Made by a program: the position numbers and the translations under genes. Positions 1 through 5,633 of a stretch of 5,831 nucleotides of DNA are shown here, in pieces; positions within the stretch are counted from its first letter, which is position 1; the number at the start of each line of letters is the position of its first letter. The notes beneath the pieces were generated by a model that was not told the origin of the DNA, made no database searches, and saw only the letters and a list, made by a program, of their open reading frames with translations. Origin of the DNA: Chloroflexota bacterium (lineage in GTDB: Bacteria > Chloroflexota > Anaerolineae > 4572-78); NCBI GenBank assembly GCA_024278015.1, contig JAJRUC010000330.1, positions 1-5,831 of the forward strand, written 5' to 3'.

Positions 1-402
1 CACCAGTTCCAGCAGATACGGGATGCGTTTTTTCGTCTCCTGCGGGTCGAGATGATACAGGGTGGCAAAATAACGCAGGTTGTCAATGCCGGAGAGCCGC
101 CAATACAGCCAGCGCTCGCCGCCAAAGATGAAACCGATGCGCGCGCGGATTTTTTCCGCCTCCGAAACCACGTCGTGCCCCAGTACCCGCGCTGTGCCGC
201 CGGTGGGAATCAGCAGGGTGGTGAGCATTTTGACGGTGGTGGTTTTGCCCGCGCCATTGGGACCCAGCACGCCAAAAAGTTCGCCCGGCGGCACGGCGAA
301 AGATATATCATCCACCGCCACCACTTCTTTGGTTTTTCGGCGCAGCACGCCAATGGTGGTTTTGTAAACTCGCCGCAAGTTGGTCACTTCAATGGCGTTC
401 AT
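1..402 (-). CDS. ABC-2 type transporter ATP-binding protein (N-terminal part, runs off window)
   Basis: This is the ATPase subunit of an ABC exporter of the ABC-2/DrrA-NatA kind. Such subunits sit on the cytoplasmic face of the membrane and power a separate permease, which is not in the window. Read on the minus strand from the ATG at 402-400, all 134 codons to the window edge are open. The start MNAIEVTNLRRVY is a typical first ABC strand, and a Walker A motif GPNGAGKTT lies at residues 47-55. The Q-loop region (about 89-98) reads IGFIFGGERW, with Gly where most ABC proteins have Gln, followed by LYWRLSGIDNLRYFA. This variant is, from memory, common to a subgroup of ABC-2 ATPases. The signature motif, Walker B and H-loop would lie beyond the edge and cannot be checked. 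A GGGAG ribosome site lies 8 bases upstream, with a promoter further out. The substrate is unknown; polysaccharide, lipid or drug export are all possible. Confidence 0.93.
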   Translation of the reverse strand, partial: MNAIEVTNLRRVYKTTIGVLRRKTKEVVAVDDISFAVPPGELFGVLGPNGAGKTTTVKMLTTLLIPTGGTARVLGHDVVSEAEKIRARIGFIFGGERWLYWRLSGIDNLRYFATLYHLDPQETKKRIPYLLELV

Positions 403-448
403 CGTGCCGGCTCCCGTACATAAATTGCCATAAAAAGGATGAAGCAAT

Positions 449-477
449 ATTATACCTGTAACATTGTTGCCAATCAA
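449..477 (-). promoter_or_regulatory. Sigma70-type promoter for the ABC ATPase gene
   Basis: On the minus strand there is TTGATT (477-472), a 17-base spacer, and a perfect TATAAT (454-449). Transcription would start near 442 and give a leader of about 40 bases. A GGGAG ribosome site (415-411) lies 8 bases before the ATG. The -10 box is consensus and the -35 box is partial. Confidence 0.72.
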
Positions 478-594
478 ACCGGAATCTGCTATTTTTGAAG
501 GGATACAAAAATAAAAGTCTCTATTCAGCCATAAGCATTTGTAACGATAAATAGCGCTCTTTTGCCGGTTTGCCCCCCAAAGAAGCCGCTTCGC

Positions 595-662
595 GTCAAT
601 CCCCTCCTTGAAGGGAGGGAAGCAAGCGCCTTCCCCCTCTTGAGGGAGGACCGAGGGGGGTA
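595..662. repeat. C/G-rich double-hairpin intergenic repeat, copy 1
   Basis: Two small C-rich/G-rich hairpins stand in tandem. The first pairs CCCTCC (602-607) with GGAGGG (614-619). The second pairs CCCTC (635-639) with GAGGG (642-646). A G-rich tail (ACCGAGGGGGGTA) closes the unit. The order and sequence match the unit at 5697-5770: AATCCCC, hairpin, GGGA, CCCCCT hairpin, GGGAGG, CCG, G-run, GTA. Both copies have the same orientation. This class resembles the non-coding palindromic repeats scattered through many bacterial genomes. Confidence 0.65.
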
Positions 663-711
663 CATAGTTACTTTGTCAAAAAGATGTGCGCCACTTTCCC
701 CTGTCACCAAT

Positions 712-717
712 AAGGAG
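712..717 (+). promoter_or_regulatory. Ribosome binding site that fixes the dehydrogenase start
   Basis: AAGGAG lies 6 bases before the ATG at 724. The reading frame stays open upstream to a TTG at 562, but that extension runs through the C/G-rich repeat and has no ribosome site. The ATG at 724 is therefore the start. Confidence 0.85.
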
Positions 718-723
718 TACGCA

Positions 724-1764
724 ATGAAAGCCGCTACTTACAAACAATTTCAGCAGCCCATCACCATCGAAACGGTTCCCGACCCAAGCCCACCCGCCGG
801 CGGCGTGGTGGTGCGCGTTGAAGCCAATGGCATCTGTCGCAGCGATTGGTACGGCTGGATGGGACACGACCCCGATATTGCGCTGCCGCACGTGCCCGGC
901 CACGAACTGGCGGGGGTAATTGAAGCGGTGGGAACCGATGTCCGTCGCTGGAAAATCGGTGACCGCATAACCGTGCCCTTCGCTATGGGTTGCGGGCATT
1001 GCGAACAATGTCAAGCGGGCAATCACCACATATGCGACAACCATTTTCAGCCGGGCTTCACCGCATGGGGGGCGTTTGCCGAATTTGTGGCCCTGCCTTA
1101 TGCCGATACGAATTTGGTGCGGTTGCCGGAAACGATGGGTTTTGTGGAAGCCGCCGGCCTGGGCTGCCGCTTCATCACCGCGTTTCGGGCGGTGGTGGCC
1201 CAGGGGCGCGTTTCAGGGGGAACCTGGCTGGCGGTACACGGTTGCGGCGGCGTGGGGCTATCGGCCATTATGATTGCCGACGCGCTCGGTGCCCAGGTCA
1301 TCGGCGTGGATATTAACCCCGATGCCCTGGCGCTGGCCCGGAAGATCGGCGCGACGCACACCCTGAACGCCGCCGAACTTGACGATATTCCAGCCGCCGT
1401 CCGCGACCTGACGCGGGGCGGGGCGCACGTGTCGCTGGATGCGCTGGGCAGCCCCGTCACCGCCCGAAACTCGATTCTTGGTTTGCGAAAACAGGGACGG
1501 CACGTGCAGGTGGGGCTGTTGCCGGCAGACAAAGACAACACCCCCCTGCCCATGTCGGCGGTGGTGGGGCGAGAGTTGGAAATTGTGGGCAGTCACGGGA
1601 TGCAGGCGCACGTTTATCCGCAATTGTGGGAGATGATTTCGGCAGGCAGGTTGCAACCGCAAAAACTGGTCAGCCGCACCGTAGACCTGGTGGAAGGGGC
1701 CAAAATTTTGCAGGCGATGGGTAAATTTCAACACAGTGGTGTGGCAGTCATCACCAAATTTTAG
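724..1764 (+). CDS. Zinc-dependent medium-chain alcohol dehydrogenase
   Basis: This 346-residue cytoplasmic enzyme is a full-length member of the zinc-dependent MDR family. The family oxidises alcohols or reduces carbonyls with NAD(P). Catalytic zinc ligands are visible at C38 (GICRSDW), H60-E61 (PGHELAG) and C148 (GLGCRF). The structural zinc site is a complete C-X2-C-X2-C-X7-C set at 90, 93, 96 and 104. The Rossmann motif GCGGVG (173-178) is followed by D196 in VIGVDIN at the end of the second strand, which favours NAD over NADP. The fold is an N-terminal GroES-like domain, then the Rossmann domain (about 165-300), then a C-terminal return to the catalytic domain. The start is set by AAGGAG 6 bases upstream. 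The phosphatase gene starts 36 bases after the stop, so the two may share a transcript, though no functional link is known. The substrate cannot be told from the sequence. Confidence 0.94.
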   Translation: MKAATYKQFQQPITIETVPDPSPPAGGVVVRVEANGICRSDWYGWMGHDPDIALPHVPGHELAGVIEAVGTDVRRWKIGDRITVPFAMGCGHCEQCQAGNHHICDNHFQPGFTAWGAFAEFVALPYADTNLVRLPETMGFVEAAGLGCRFITAFRAVVAQGRVSGGTWLAVHGCGGVGLSAIMIADALGAQVIGVDINPDALALARKIGATHTLNAAELDDIPAAVRDLTRGGAHVSLDALGSPVTARNSILGLRKQGRHVQVGLLPADKDNTPLPMSAVVGRELEIVGSHGMQAHVYPQLWEMISAGRLQPQKLVSRTVDLVEGAKILQAMGKFQHSGVAVITKF

Positions 1765-1800
1765 AAACCCGCAGGCCGACAGACGCAAGGAGGAGACGCA

Positions 1801-2478
1801 ATGAAAACAATCCTCATACTCAGGCATGGCAAATCAGACTGGCAAGACACGTCGCGGGCCGATTTTGACCGCCCGCTGGCCCCGCGCGGACGCAAAGACG
1901 CGCCGCTAATGGGCAAGGTGCTGGCCCGGTTCAACCAAACGCCCGGTTTGATTATCAGTTCGCCCGCCCGCCGCGCCGCCGAAACAGCAACGCTGGCCGC
2001 CGCTGCCGGCGGCTACAAAAGCGAAATTCAGTTTGAACCCGGCTTCTATTTTGAAGGGGTGCCGGCTGCGCTGAAAACGCTGCGCCGCATCCCGGATTCG
2101 GTGGAACGGGTGTTACTGGTGGGCCACAACCCCACCCTCACCGATGCGGTCGCCACGTTATGCTGGCATCAACCCACCCCCAAAGCTGAAGACCTGCGCC
2201 TGCCCACCGCCGGGCTGGTTTGTCTGGAGGCTCACATCACCGCCTGGCAAACCCTGTCGCCGGGCGACGCCGTTTTGCGCTGGTTCATTATCCCCAGGCT
2301 GATAAGAATATTGTATGGGCGCGATGTATCGCGCCCCTGCGCGCCGTTAAACAAAAAATTCACCCCGAAATTTCAACTTTTCATAAAGGTGTGTTTCAGC
2401 TTGGGGGCAAGTCCGTGCAGGGGCGGCTCGCGAGCCGCCCCTACGGACACACGAACATCTCGTTTGTTTTTGCATTAA
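1801..2478 (+). CDS. SixA-type histidine phosphatase with repeat-derived C-terminal tail
   Basis: This is a 225-residue cytoplasmic protein of the histidine phosphatase superfamily. The SixA group removes phosphate from phosphohistidine, for example on phosphotransfer domains. The catalytic RHG motif is at residues 8-10, with H9 the nucleophile. A second arginine is at R58 (SSPARRAAETA) and the second histidine is H109 (VGHNP). The core ends at about WFIIPRLI (161-168), near the usual SixA length of roughly 160-170. The remaining residues, about 169-225, have no family look and are encoded by DNA holding two palindromes (2317-2336 and 2411-2448). The tail is probably read-through of inserted repeat DNA that removed the original stop. 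A strong ribosome site AAGGAGGAG (1787-1795) lies 5 bases before the ATG. The gene follows the dehydrogenase by 36 bases. The partner protein is unknown; general phosphoesterase activity is the alternative. The family call is firm, the SixA label less so. Confidence 0.88.
   Translation: MKTILILRHGKSDWQDTSRADFDRPLAPRGRKDAPLMGKVLARFNQTPGLIISSPARRAAETATLAAAAGGYKSEIQFEPGFYFEGVPAALKTLRRIPDSVERVLLVGHNPTLTDAVATLCWHQPTPKAEDLRLPTAGLVCLEAHITAWQTLSPGDAVLRWFIIPRLIRILYGRDVSRPCAPLNKKFTPKFQLFIKVCFSLGASPCRGGSRAAPTDTRTSRLFLH
2317..2336. repeat. Perfect 9-bp inverted repeat inside phosphatase 3' end
   Basis: GGGCGCGAT (2317-2325), a 2-base loop and ATCGCGCCC (2328-2336) form a perfect palindrome. The flanks TGTAT and CCTGC resemble those of the larger palindrome 75 bases downstream. 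It lies within the translated C-terminal tail of the phosphatase and is probably part of a repeat insertion. Confidence 0.75.
2411..2448. repeat. Long palindrome inside phosphatase 3' end
   Basis: GTCCGT (2411-2416) pairs with ACGGAC (2443-2448), and AGGGGCGGCTCG (2419-2430) pairs with CGAGCCGCCCCT (2431-2442). Only a 2-base bulge (2417-2418) interrupts them. The core is the same palindrome class as the terminator stem at 4831-4858. No T-run follows directly; a T-rich patch appears only at about 2463-2471, so terminator function is uncertain. Confidence 0.8.
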
Positions 2479-2524
2479 GAAATTTATTGCCGGGTTAAAA
2501 ATATGCCCCAAAAGTGAAATGCCC

Positions 2525-2542
2525 CCTTTTCATAATAAAAGG
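2525..2542. promoter_or_regulatory. Short inverted repeat next to -35 box (possible operator)
   Basis: CCTTTT (2525-2530) and AAAAGG (2537-2542) form a 6-bp inverted repeat with a 6-base AT centre. It directly abuts the -35 hexamer at 2543. Its position would suit a regulator site, but such a short AT-rich repeat can arise by chance. Confidence 0.22.
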
Positions 2543-2571
2543 TTGACGATGAATGAAAAGTAGCGTACAAT
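2543..2571 (+). promoter_or_regulatory. Sigma70-type promoter for the exported protein pair
   Basis: TTGACG (2543-2548) and TACAAT (2566-2571) are separated by exactly 17 bases, each with one mismatch to consensus. Transcription would start near 2578 and leave a leader of about 80 bases before the ATG at 2660. The ribosome site is GAGAGGGA at 2648-2655. Confidence 0.75.
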
Positions 2572-2659
2572 AATAAGGTGACATAATATCGAACCGGACA
2601 ACACGAAACCCGTACTTGACTGTTCATAACAATCATGGATTGCTGTAGAGAGGGATGCT

Positions 2660-3439
2660 ATGAAAAATCGCTTACGTAAATCTGGTTTTTTGCTGGTGGT
2701 TATGGCGCTGCTCGGTTTTGCCGCAACTCAAATTCTGGCGCAAGGCCCTAATCTGATAAAAAACGGCGGCTTTGAAGATGGCTTTGTGGAAGGGCTGGGC
2801 GTCGCCAACGAGTGGAACTACTTTCACAGCGGAGATGTGAACCCCGGCTTTTATGACGATAGCTGGGCGCTGGTGGTGGCCGCAGGCGAACACGCCCAAC
2901 TGCTGGAGTTGGTAAATTCCGCCCAAATGGACACCTACGCCGGCATTTACCAAAAAGTCAGCGTAACGGCGGGGCAGACGTATCAGTTCAGCTTCAAGGG
3001 CCTGGTGCGCTCCGACGAAGGCAGCATTGACGCTTCGAATTACGGCTATCGGATGCAATACGCGCTGGACCAAACCGGCAACGAAGACTGGCAGCAAGTG
3101 ACCGGCTGGGTGGAACTGCCGTGGGACGAACAACCTCGCACCGGCCCGGCCAACGGCGCCTACACCATCAACGCTGTGGAAACGACCTTCACCGCCGGCG
3201 GCGACTCGGTCACGGTCTTCATTCGCGGCTGGAAGAAGTGGGCCGACGGCCGCGAAGGCAATTACGATATTGACGCCGTGCAATTGATTCCCGTCGAACC
3301 CGCCGAACCGCTACCCGAAACCGGCGGCTTGCTCTCCGGGACATCATCGTCGCTGGAAGTCATCGGTTTGGGCAGCCTGACCCTCATCCTTGTTTTGCTG
3401 GGCGGGGCTTATCTTAATCAAAAACGCCGCCAGGTATAA
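2660..3439 (+). CDS. LPETGG surface protein with carbohydrate-binding-like domain
   Basis: This 259-residue exported protein is built for covalent wall anchoring by a sortase. It starts with a basic N-region (MKNRLRK) and a hydrophobic signal segment (about 9-25), with a likely cleavage after AQ near residue 28. The mature part opens with NLIKNGGFEDGF (31-42), the hallmark start of CBM4/9-like or related jelly-roll carbohydrate-binding domains. That domain fills about 31-211 and ends with NYDIDAVQLIP. A proline-rich linker leads to the sorting signal: LPETGG (218-223), a hydrophobic helix (about 234-252) and a basic tail QKRRQV. No sortase gene is in the window. Ligand binding is inferred from the fold type only, and no catalytic motif is seen. 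The gene lies behind a strong promoter and 33 bases before the PA14 protein gene, so the two probably form an operon. Confidence 0.85.
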   Translation: MKNRLRKSGFLLVVMALLGFAATQILAQGPNLIKNGGFEDGFVEGLGVANEWNYFHSGDVNPGFYDDSWALVVAAGEHAQLLELVNSAQMDTYAGIYQKVSVTAGQTYQFSFKGLVRSDEGSIDASNYGYRMQYALDQTGNEDWQQVTGWVELPWDEQPRTGPANGAYTINAVETTFTAGGDSVTVFIRGWKKWADGREGNYDIDAVQLIPVEPAEPLPETGGLLSGTSSSLEVIGLGSLTLILVLLGGAYLNQKRRQV

Positions 3440-3472
3440 ATTTCCGGTTCAAATTACTAACGAGGTTTTATA

Positions 3473-4807
3473 ATGAAACAGCTAAAAATATCCTTGCTCG
3501 TATTAATTATCGTCCTGTCAAGTTCAACCGCCGCCGCTGCCGCGCCCGCCGGAGTCAGTTGGTATGCCCAATACTACAACAATCGCTATCTGGAAGGGCA
3601 TCCGGCCAAAATCCGGCACGAAACAACGTTGGACTATAATTGGGGAACCGGCGCCCCCGTGGCCGAAGTGGGCGCCGATAACTTCTCGGTGCGCTGGACA
3701 ACCGTCACCGAATTTGCGGCGGGTGATTACACCTTCAGCGTAACCGTAGATGACGGCGTGCGGGTGTGGATTGACGGCGCCATGCTGATTGACGAATGGC
3801 GCGAACAAGCGCCCACCACCTACACCGCCCCCATCTACCTGACCGGCGGAGTGCATCAAGTGCAGGTGGCCTATTTTGAAGCCACCGGCACGGCAATTAT
3901 GCAACTCAACTGGCAGCTTGATACCCCCACCGGCCACCCCGGCTCGGTCAGTTCAAGCGCCAAATGGCAAGCCGAATACTTCAGCAACCCCATTCTGTAC
4001 GGCCCGCCCTTCAAGACCATCACCGATGAAACCGCCATTGATTTCGATTGGCAGTATCAGGCCCCGCTGGCCGGCATGCCCTTCGATAATTTCTCTGTGC
4101 GCTGGACGGCCAATATCGAAACCGATGCCGGAACCTATGTTTTCAGCGCCACGGTTGACGACGGGGCGCGGGTGTGGATTGACGGCGATTTAATCATCGA
4201 TGCCTGGCGCGAACAGCCGCCCACCACCTACACCGCCAAAAAAGAACTCTCCGCCGGCACGCATCGGGTGCAGATGGCCTATTTTGAAGCCACCGGCATG
4301 GCCCAGGCCAGGCTGTCGTGGTGGATAGAAGGCCACACGCCCGCCACAGAGCCGGGCCAACCCGCGCCGACGCCCTCATCGGCCAAATTGCTCATCGACA
4401 ATCTGGACGAAAATTTCATCTGGGGCGGTTCGGGCCGGTACCGCCATGTGGGGGCCGGCGGTCAGGGCGGCAGCTTTTATTACACCCAAAACACCGTCTT
4501 CTTCCCCGAAAATTACGCCAAATGGCAGCCCGTTTTCAAACAGGGCGGGCGCTACGAAGTATTCGTCTACATCCCGGCCACCTTTGCCACCTCTACCAAC
4601 GTGCGCTATCGCGTTTTGCACAACGGCCAACGCCACGATGTGAAACTCAATCAGGCCCAATACAGCAATCAATGGGTCAGTTTGGGCGCGTACACCTTTA
4701 AGGGCGATAACGCCGGCAAGGAATTTATTGTGGCCTACGACAACACCCGCGAGCCTTACGCCGGCCGCACCATCGGCTTTGACGCGGTAAAGCTGGAAGC
4801 GCGGTAA
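3473..4807 (+). CDS. Secreted protein with two PA14 domains and a golvesin-like C-terminal domain
   Basis: This is a 444-residue exported protein. The signal peptide has MKQLK, a hydrophobic run (about 6-18) and an Ala-rich cleavage zone (20-26). Two PA14 domains follow at about 28-149 and 163-285. Each has an AEYF/AQYY-type opening, DNFSVRW, VDDGxRVWIDG and WREQxPTTYTA motifs. PA14 domains are beta-barrels that bind glycans or other surface ligands. After a Pro/Thr linker (about 287-303), residues 305-443 resemble the golvesin C-terminal domain: an IDN opening, FKQGGRYEVFVYIPA, WVSLGAYTF and a final GFDAVKL. That domain is found in secreted and hydrolase-linked proteins. There is no LPXTG motif, lipobox or catalytic domain, so the protein is probably released or held non-covalently. 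The ribosome site is GAGG (3462-3465), 7 bases before the ATG. It follows the LPETGG gene by 33 bases and ends at a terminator. Confidence 0.87.
   Translation: MKQLKISLLVLIIVLSSSTAAAAAPAGVSWYAQYYNNRYLEGHPAKIRHETTLDYNWGTGAPVAEVGADNFSVRWTTVTEFAAGDYTFSVTVDDGVRVWIDGAMLIDEWREQAPTTYTAPIYLTGGVHQVQVAYFEATGTAIMQLNWQLDTPTGHPGSVSSSAKWQAEYFSNPILYGPPFKTITDETAIDFDWQYQAPLAGMPFDNFSVRWTANIETDAGTYVFSATVDDGARVWIDGDLIIDAWREQPPTTYTAKKELSAGTHRVQMAYFEATGMAQARLSWWIEGHTPATEPGQPAPTPSSAKLLIDNLDENFIWGGSGRYRHVGAGGQGGSFYYTQNTVFFPENYAKWQPVFKQGGRYEVFVYIPATFATSTNVRYRVLHNGQRHDVKLNQAQYSNQWVSLGAYTFKGDNAGKEFIVAYDNTREPYAGRTIGFDAVKLEAR
3740..3910 (+). repeat. Tandem domain duplication, first unit (conserved part)
   Basis: This part of PA14 domain 1 matches PA14 domain 2 at a constant offset of 408 bases (136 codons). 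Identical stretches include 3761-3779 with 4169-4187, 3810-3829 with 4218-4237, and 3867-3890 with 4275-4298. The encoded cores are identical at about two thirds of positions. Confidence 0.8.
4148..4318 (+). repeat. Tandem domain duplication, second unit (conserved part)
   Basis: This is the partner of the segment at 3740-3910, offset by 408 bases without gaps. The unbroken register and DNA-level identity point to duplication within the gene rather than independent acquisition of a second PA14 domain. Confidence 0.8.
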
Positions 4808-4830
4808 AGGCCAAACCCGTTCAACGCCAC

Positions 4831-4863
4831 GCGGGGGCGGTTCGCGAATCGCCCCCGCTTTTT
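4831..4863 (+). terminator. Rho-independent terminator after the PA14 gene
   Basis: The stem GCGGGGGCGGTT (4831-4842) pairs with AATCGCCCCCGC (4847-4858) with one G-T wobble and a 4-base loop CGCG. Five Ts follow at once (4859-4863). It lies 23 bases after the PA14 gene stop and 10 bases before the -35 box of the next promoter. The stem belongs to the same palindrome class as 2411-2448. Confidence 0.88.
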
Positions 4864-4872
4864 CTCTCCCTT

Positions 4873-4901
4873 TTGACGCTCCACCGGCACAAGCGTATAA
4901 T
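4873..4901 (+). promoter_or_regulatory. Strong sigma70-type promoter for the Cys-cluster protein
   Basis: TTGACG (4873-4878) and a perfect TATAAT (4896-4901) are separated by exactly 17 bases. Transcription should start near 4908, so translation cannot begin at the GTG at 4905. The promoter sits just after the upstream terminator, so this gene has its own transcript. Confidence 0.85.
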
Positions 4902-4945
4902 ATCGTGTCAATCGGCGCGGCAGAATATTTTTGCCGCCCACCCAC

Positions 4946-4949
4946 GGAG
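4946..4949 (+). promoter_or_regulatory. Ribosome binding site that fixes the GTG start
   Basis: GGAG within CACGGAGC lies 6 bases before the GTG at 4956. It favours 4956 over the in-frame GTG at 4905, which overlaps the expected transcription start. Confidence 0.75.
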
Positions 4950-4955
4950 CTATTT

Positions 4956-5633
4956 GTGAAATCAACCCCAACCGAAGAAAACTGGTACGCCGAGCCGTTC
5001 ACCAAAAGCAAAAGTTGCCACACCCCCGGCCAATGCGATGACGATTGCGACTGCGATTGCTCGTATGCCGGCATGGCCCAGGCGGAAAACCTGCCCCTGA
5101 TAGAAGACCTGGCCGCCATCTTCCCCAACGAATGGCTGGCTTTCATTGTCTCGCCCGCAGAAGACGACGACCCCGCCCCCACCCACGGCAAACTGGTGGC
5201 CCATAGCCCCCACCCCGATGAAATCTTCGACGCGGTGAACACCGTGTTGTGGAATCAATGCGTTTACACCTTCTTCAACGGCCCGGCGGAAGCGATGCAG
5301 GCCAGCTACGGCGAAACCCTCAACGCCCCGGAACAAACCGCGCCCCAACCAATGGCCGCGCCCTCCACCCCGCCCGAAGCAGCAATCGTGCCCGAAAAAC
5401 TCATCGACCTGCTCCATTCTGCGCTGGATGAATTGTACCGCACCCCGCCCAACCCCGGCGAAGCTATCCGGCGGCTGCGCATTGCCAAAGTGCGGCTCAG
5501 CTACCAGGCCGACAGCCCCCTGCACCCCCTCATTGACCGGGCGCTGGACGGACTGGAGGCCGCGCCCGTCATGGTTTCTGAAATTATCTGGCAACTGGAA
5601 GATGATTTGTCGGCCTTCAAAGTCTCGATTTAG
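4956..5633 (+). CDS. Uncharacterised protein with N-terminal cysteine cluster
   Basis: I do not recognise this 225-residue protein with certainty. It has no signal peptide or membrane segment and is probably cytoplasmic. Three parts are visible. Residues 20-35 (SCHTPGQCDDDCDCDC) hold five cysteines, at 21, 27, 31, 33 and 35, mixed with aspartates; this suggests metal binding or a disordered acidic tail. Residues about 47-112 form a small alpha/beta unit (FPNEWLAFIVSP, GKLVAHSPHPDEIFDAV, VYTFFNG). It loosely resembles DUF5678-type domains, in which a short strand pair is followed by a helix. A Pro/Ala-rich linker (about 122-145) leads to a helical C-terminal region (146-225) with amphipathic stretches such as LIDLLHSALDELY and a regular IRRLRIAKVRLSY segment. 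The start is the GTG at 4956, set by GGAG and by the promoter at 4873-4901. The gene seems to be transcribed alone. Confidence 0.82.
   Translation: MKSTPTEENWYAEPFTKSKSCHTPGQCDDDCDCDCSYAGMAQAENLPLIEDLAAIFPNEWLAFIVSPAEDDDPAPTHGKLVAHSPHPDEIFDAVNTVLWNQCVYTFFNGPAEAMQASYGETLNAPEQTAPQPMAAPSTPPEAAIVPEKLIDLLHSALDELYRTPPNPGEAIRRLRIAKVRLSYQADSPLHPLIDRALDGLEAAPVMVSEIIWQLEDDLSAFKVSI

Larger units (their letters stand above)
403..723. other. Divergent intergenic region between ABC ATPase and alcohol dehydrogenase
   Basis: This 321-base stretch separates two divergent genes. It holds the ABC ATPase promoter (449-477), an AT-rich stretch around 481-560 with no convincing plus-strand promoter, a C/G-rich double-hairpin repeat (595-662), and the dehydrogenase ribosome site (712-717). 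The plus-strand promoter for the dehydrogenase must lie here or further upstream. I could only find weak matches, such as TTGAAG at 495-500 without a fitting -10 box. Confidence 0.6.

Noticed and set aside
52..423. Plus-strand frames opposite the ABC ATPase
   Set aside because: They are antisense shadows of a clear Walker A-containing gene on the minus strand.
562..723. N-terminal extension of the alcohol dehydrogenase from a TTG at 562
   Set aside because: It runs through the C/G-rich repeat, has no ribosome site and is absent from the normal MDR fold, whereas the ATG at 724 has AAGGAG at ideal spacing.
2220..2498. 92-residue plus-strand frame overlapping the phosphatase
   Set aside because: It is a shadow frame within the phosphatase and repeat DNA, without a ribosome site or family match.
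2616..2644. Second promoter candidate TTGACT near 2616
   Set aside because: At 17-base spacing the -10 position reads ATTGCT, a poor match, and the site at 2543-2571 is much better.
4905..4955. GTG start at 4905 for the Cys-cluster protein
   Set aside because: It overlaps the expected transcription start of the promoter at 4873-4901 and has no ribosome site. The GTG at 4956 has GGAG 6 bases upstream.
4376..5242. Long minus-strand frame of 288 codons opposite the PA14 gene end and the Cys-cluster gene
   Set aside because: It spans the terminator and promoter on the other strand, has no recognisable domain and overlaps two well-supported plus-strand genes.
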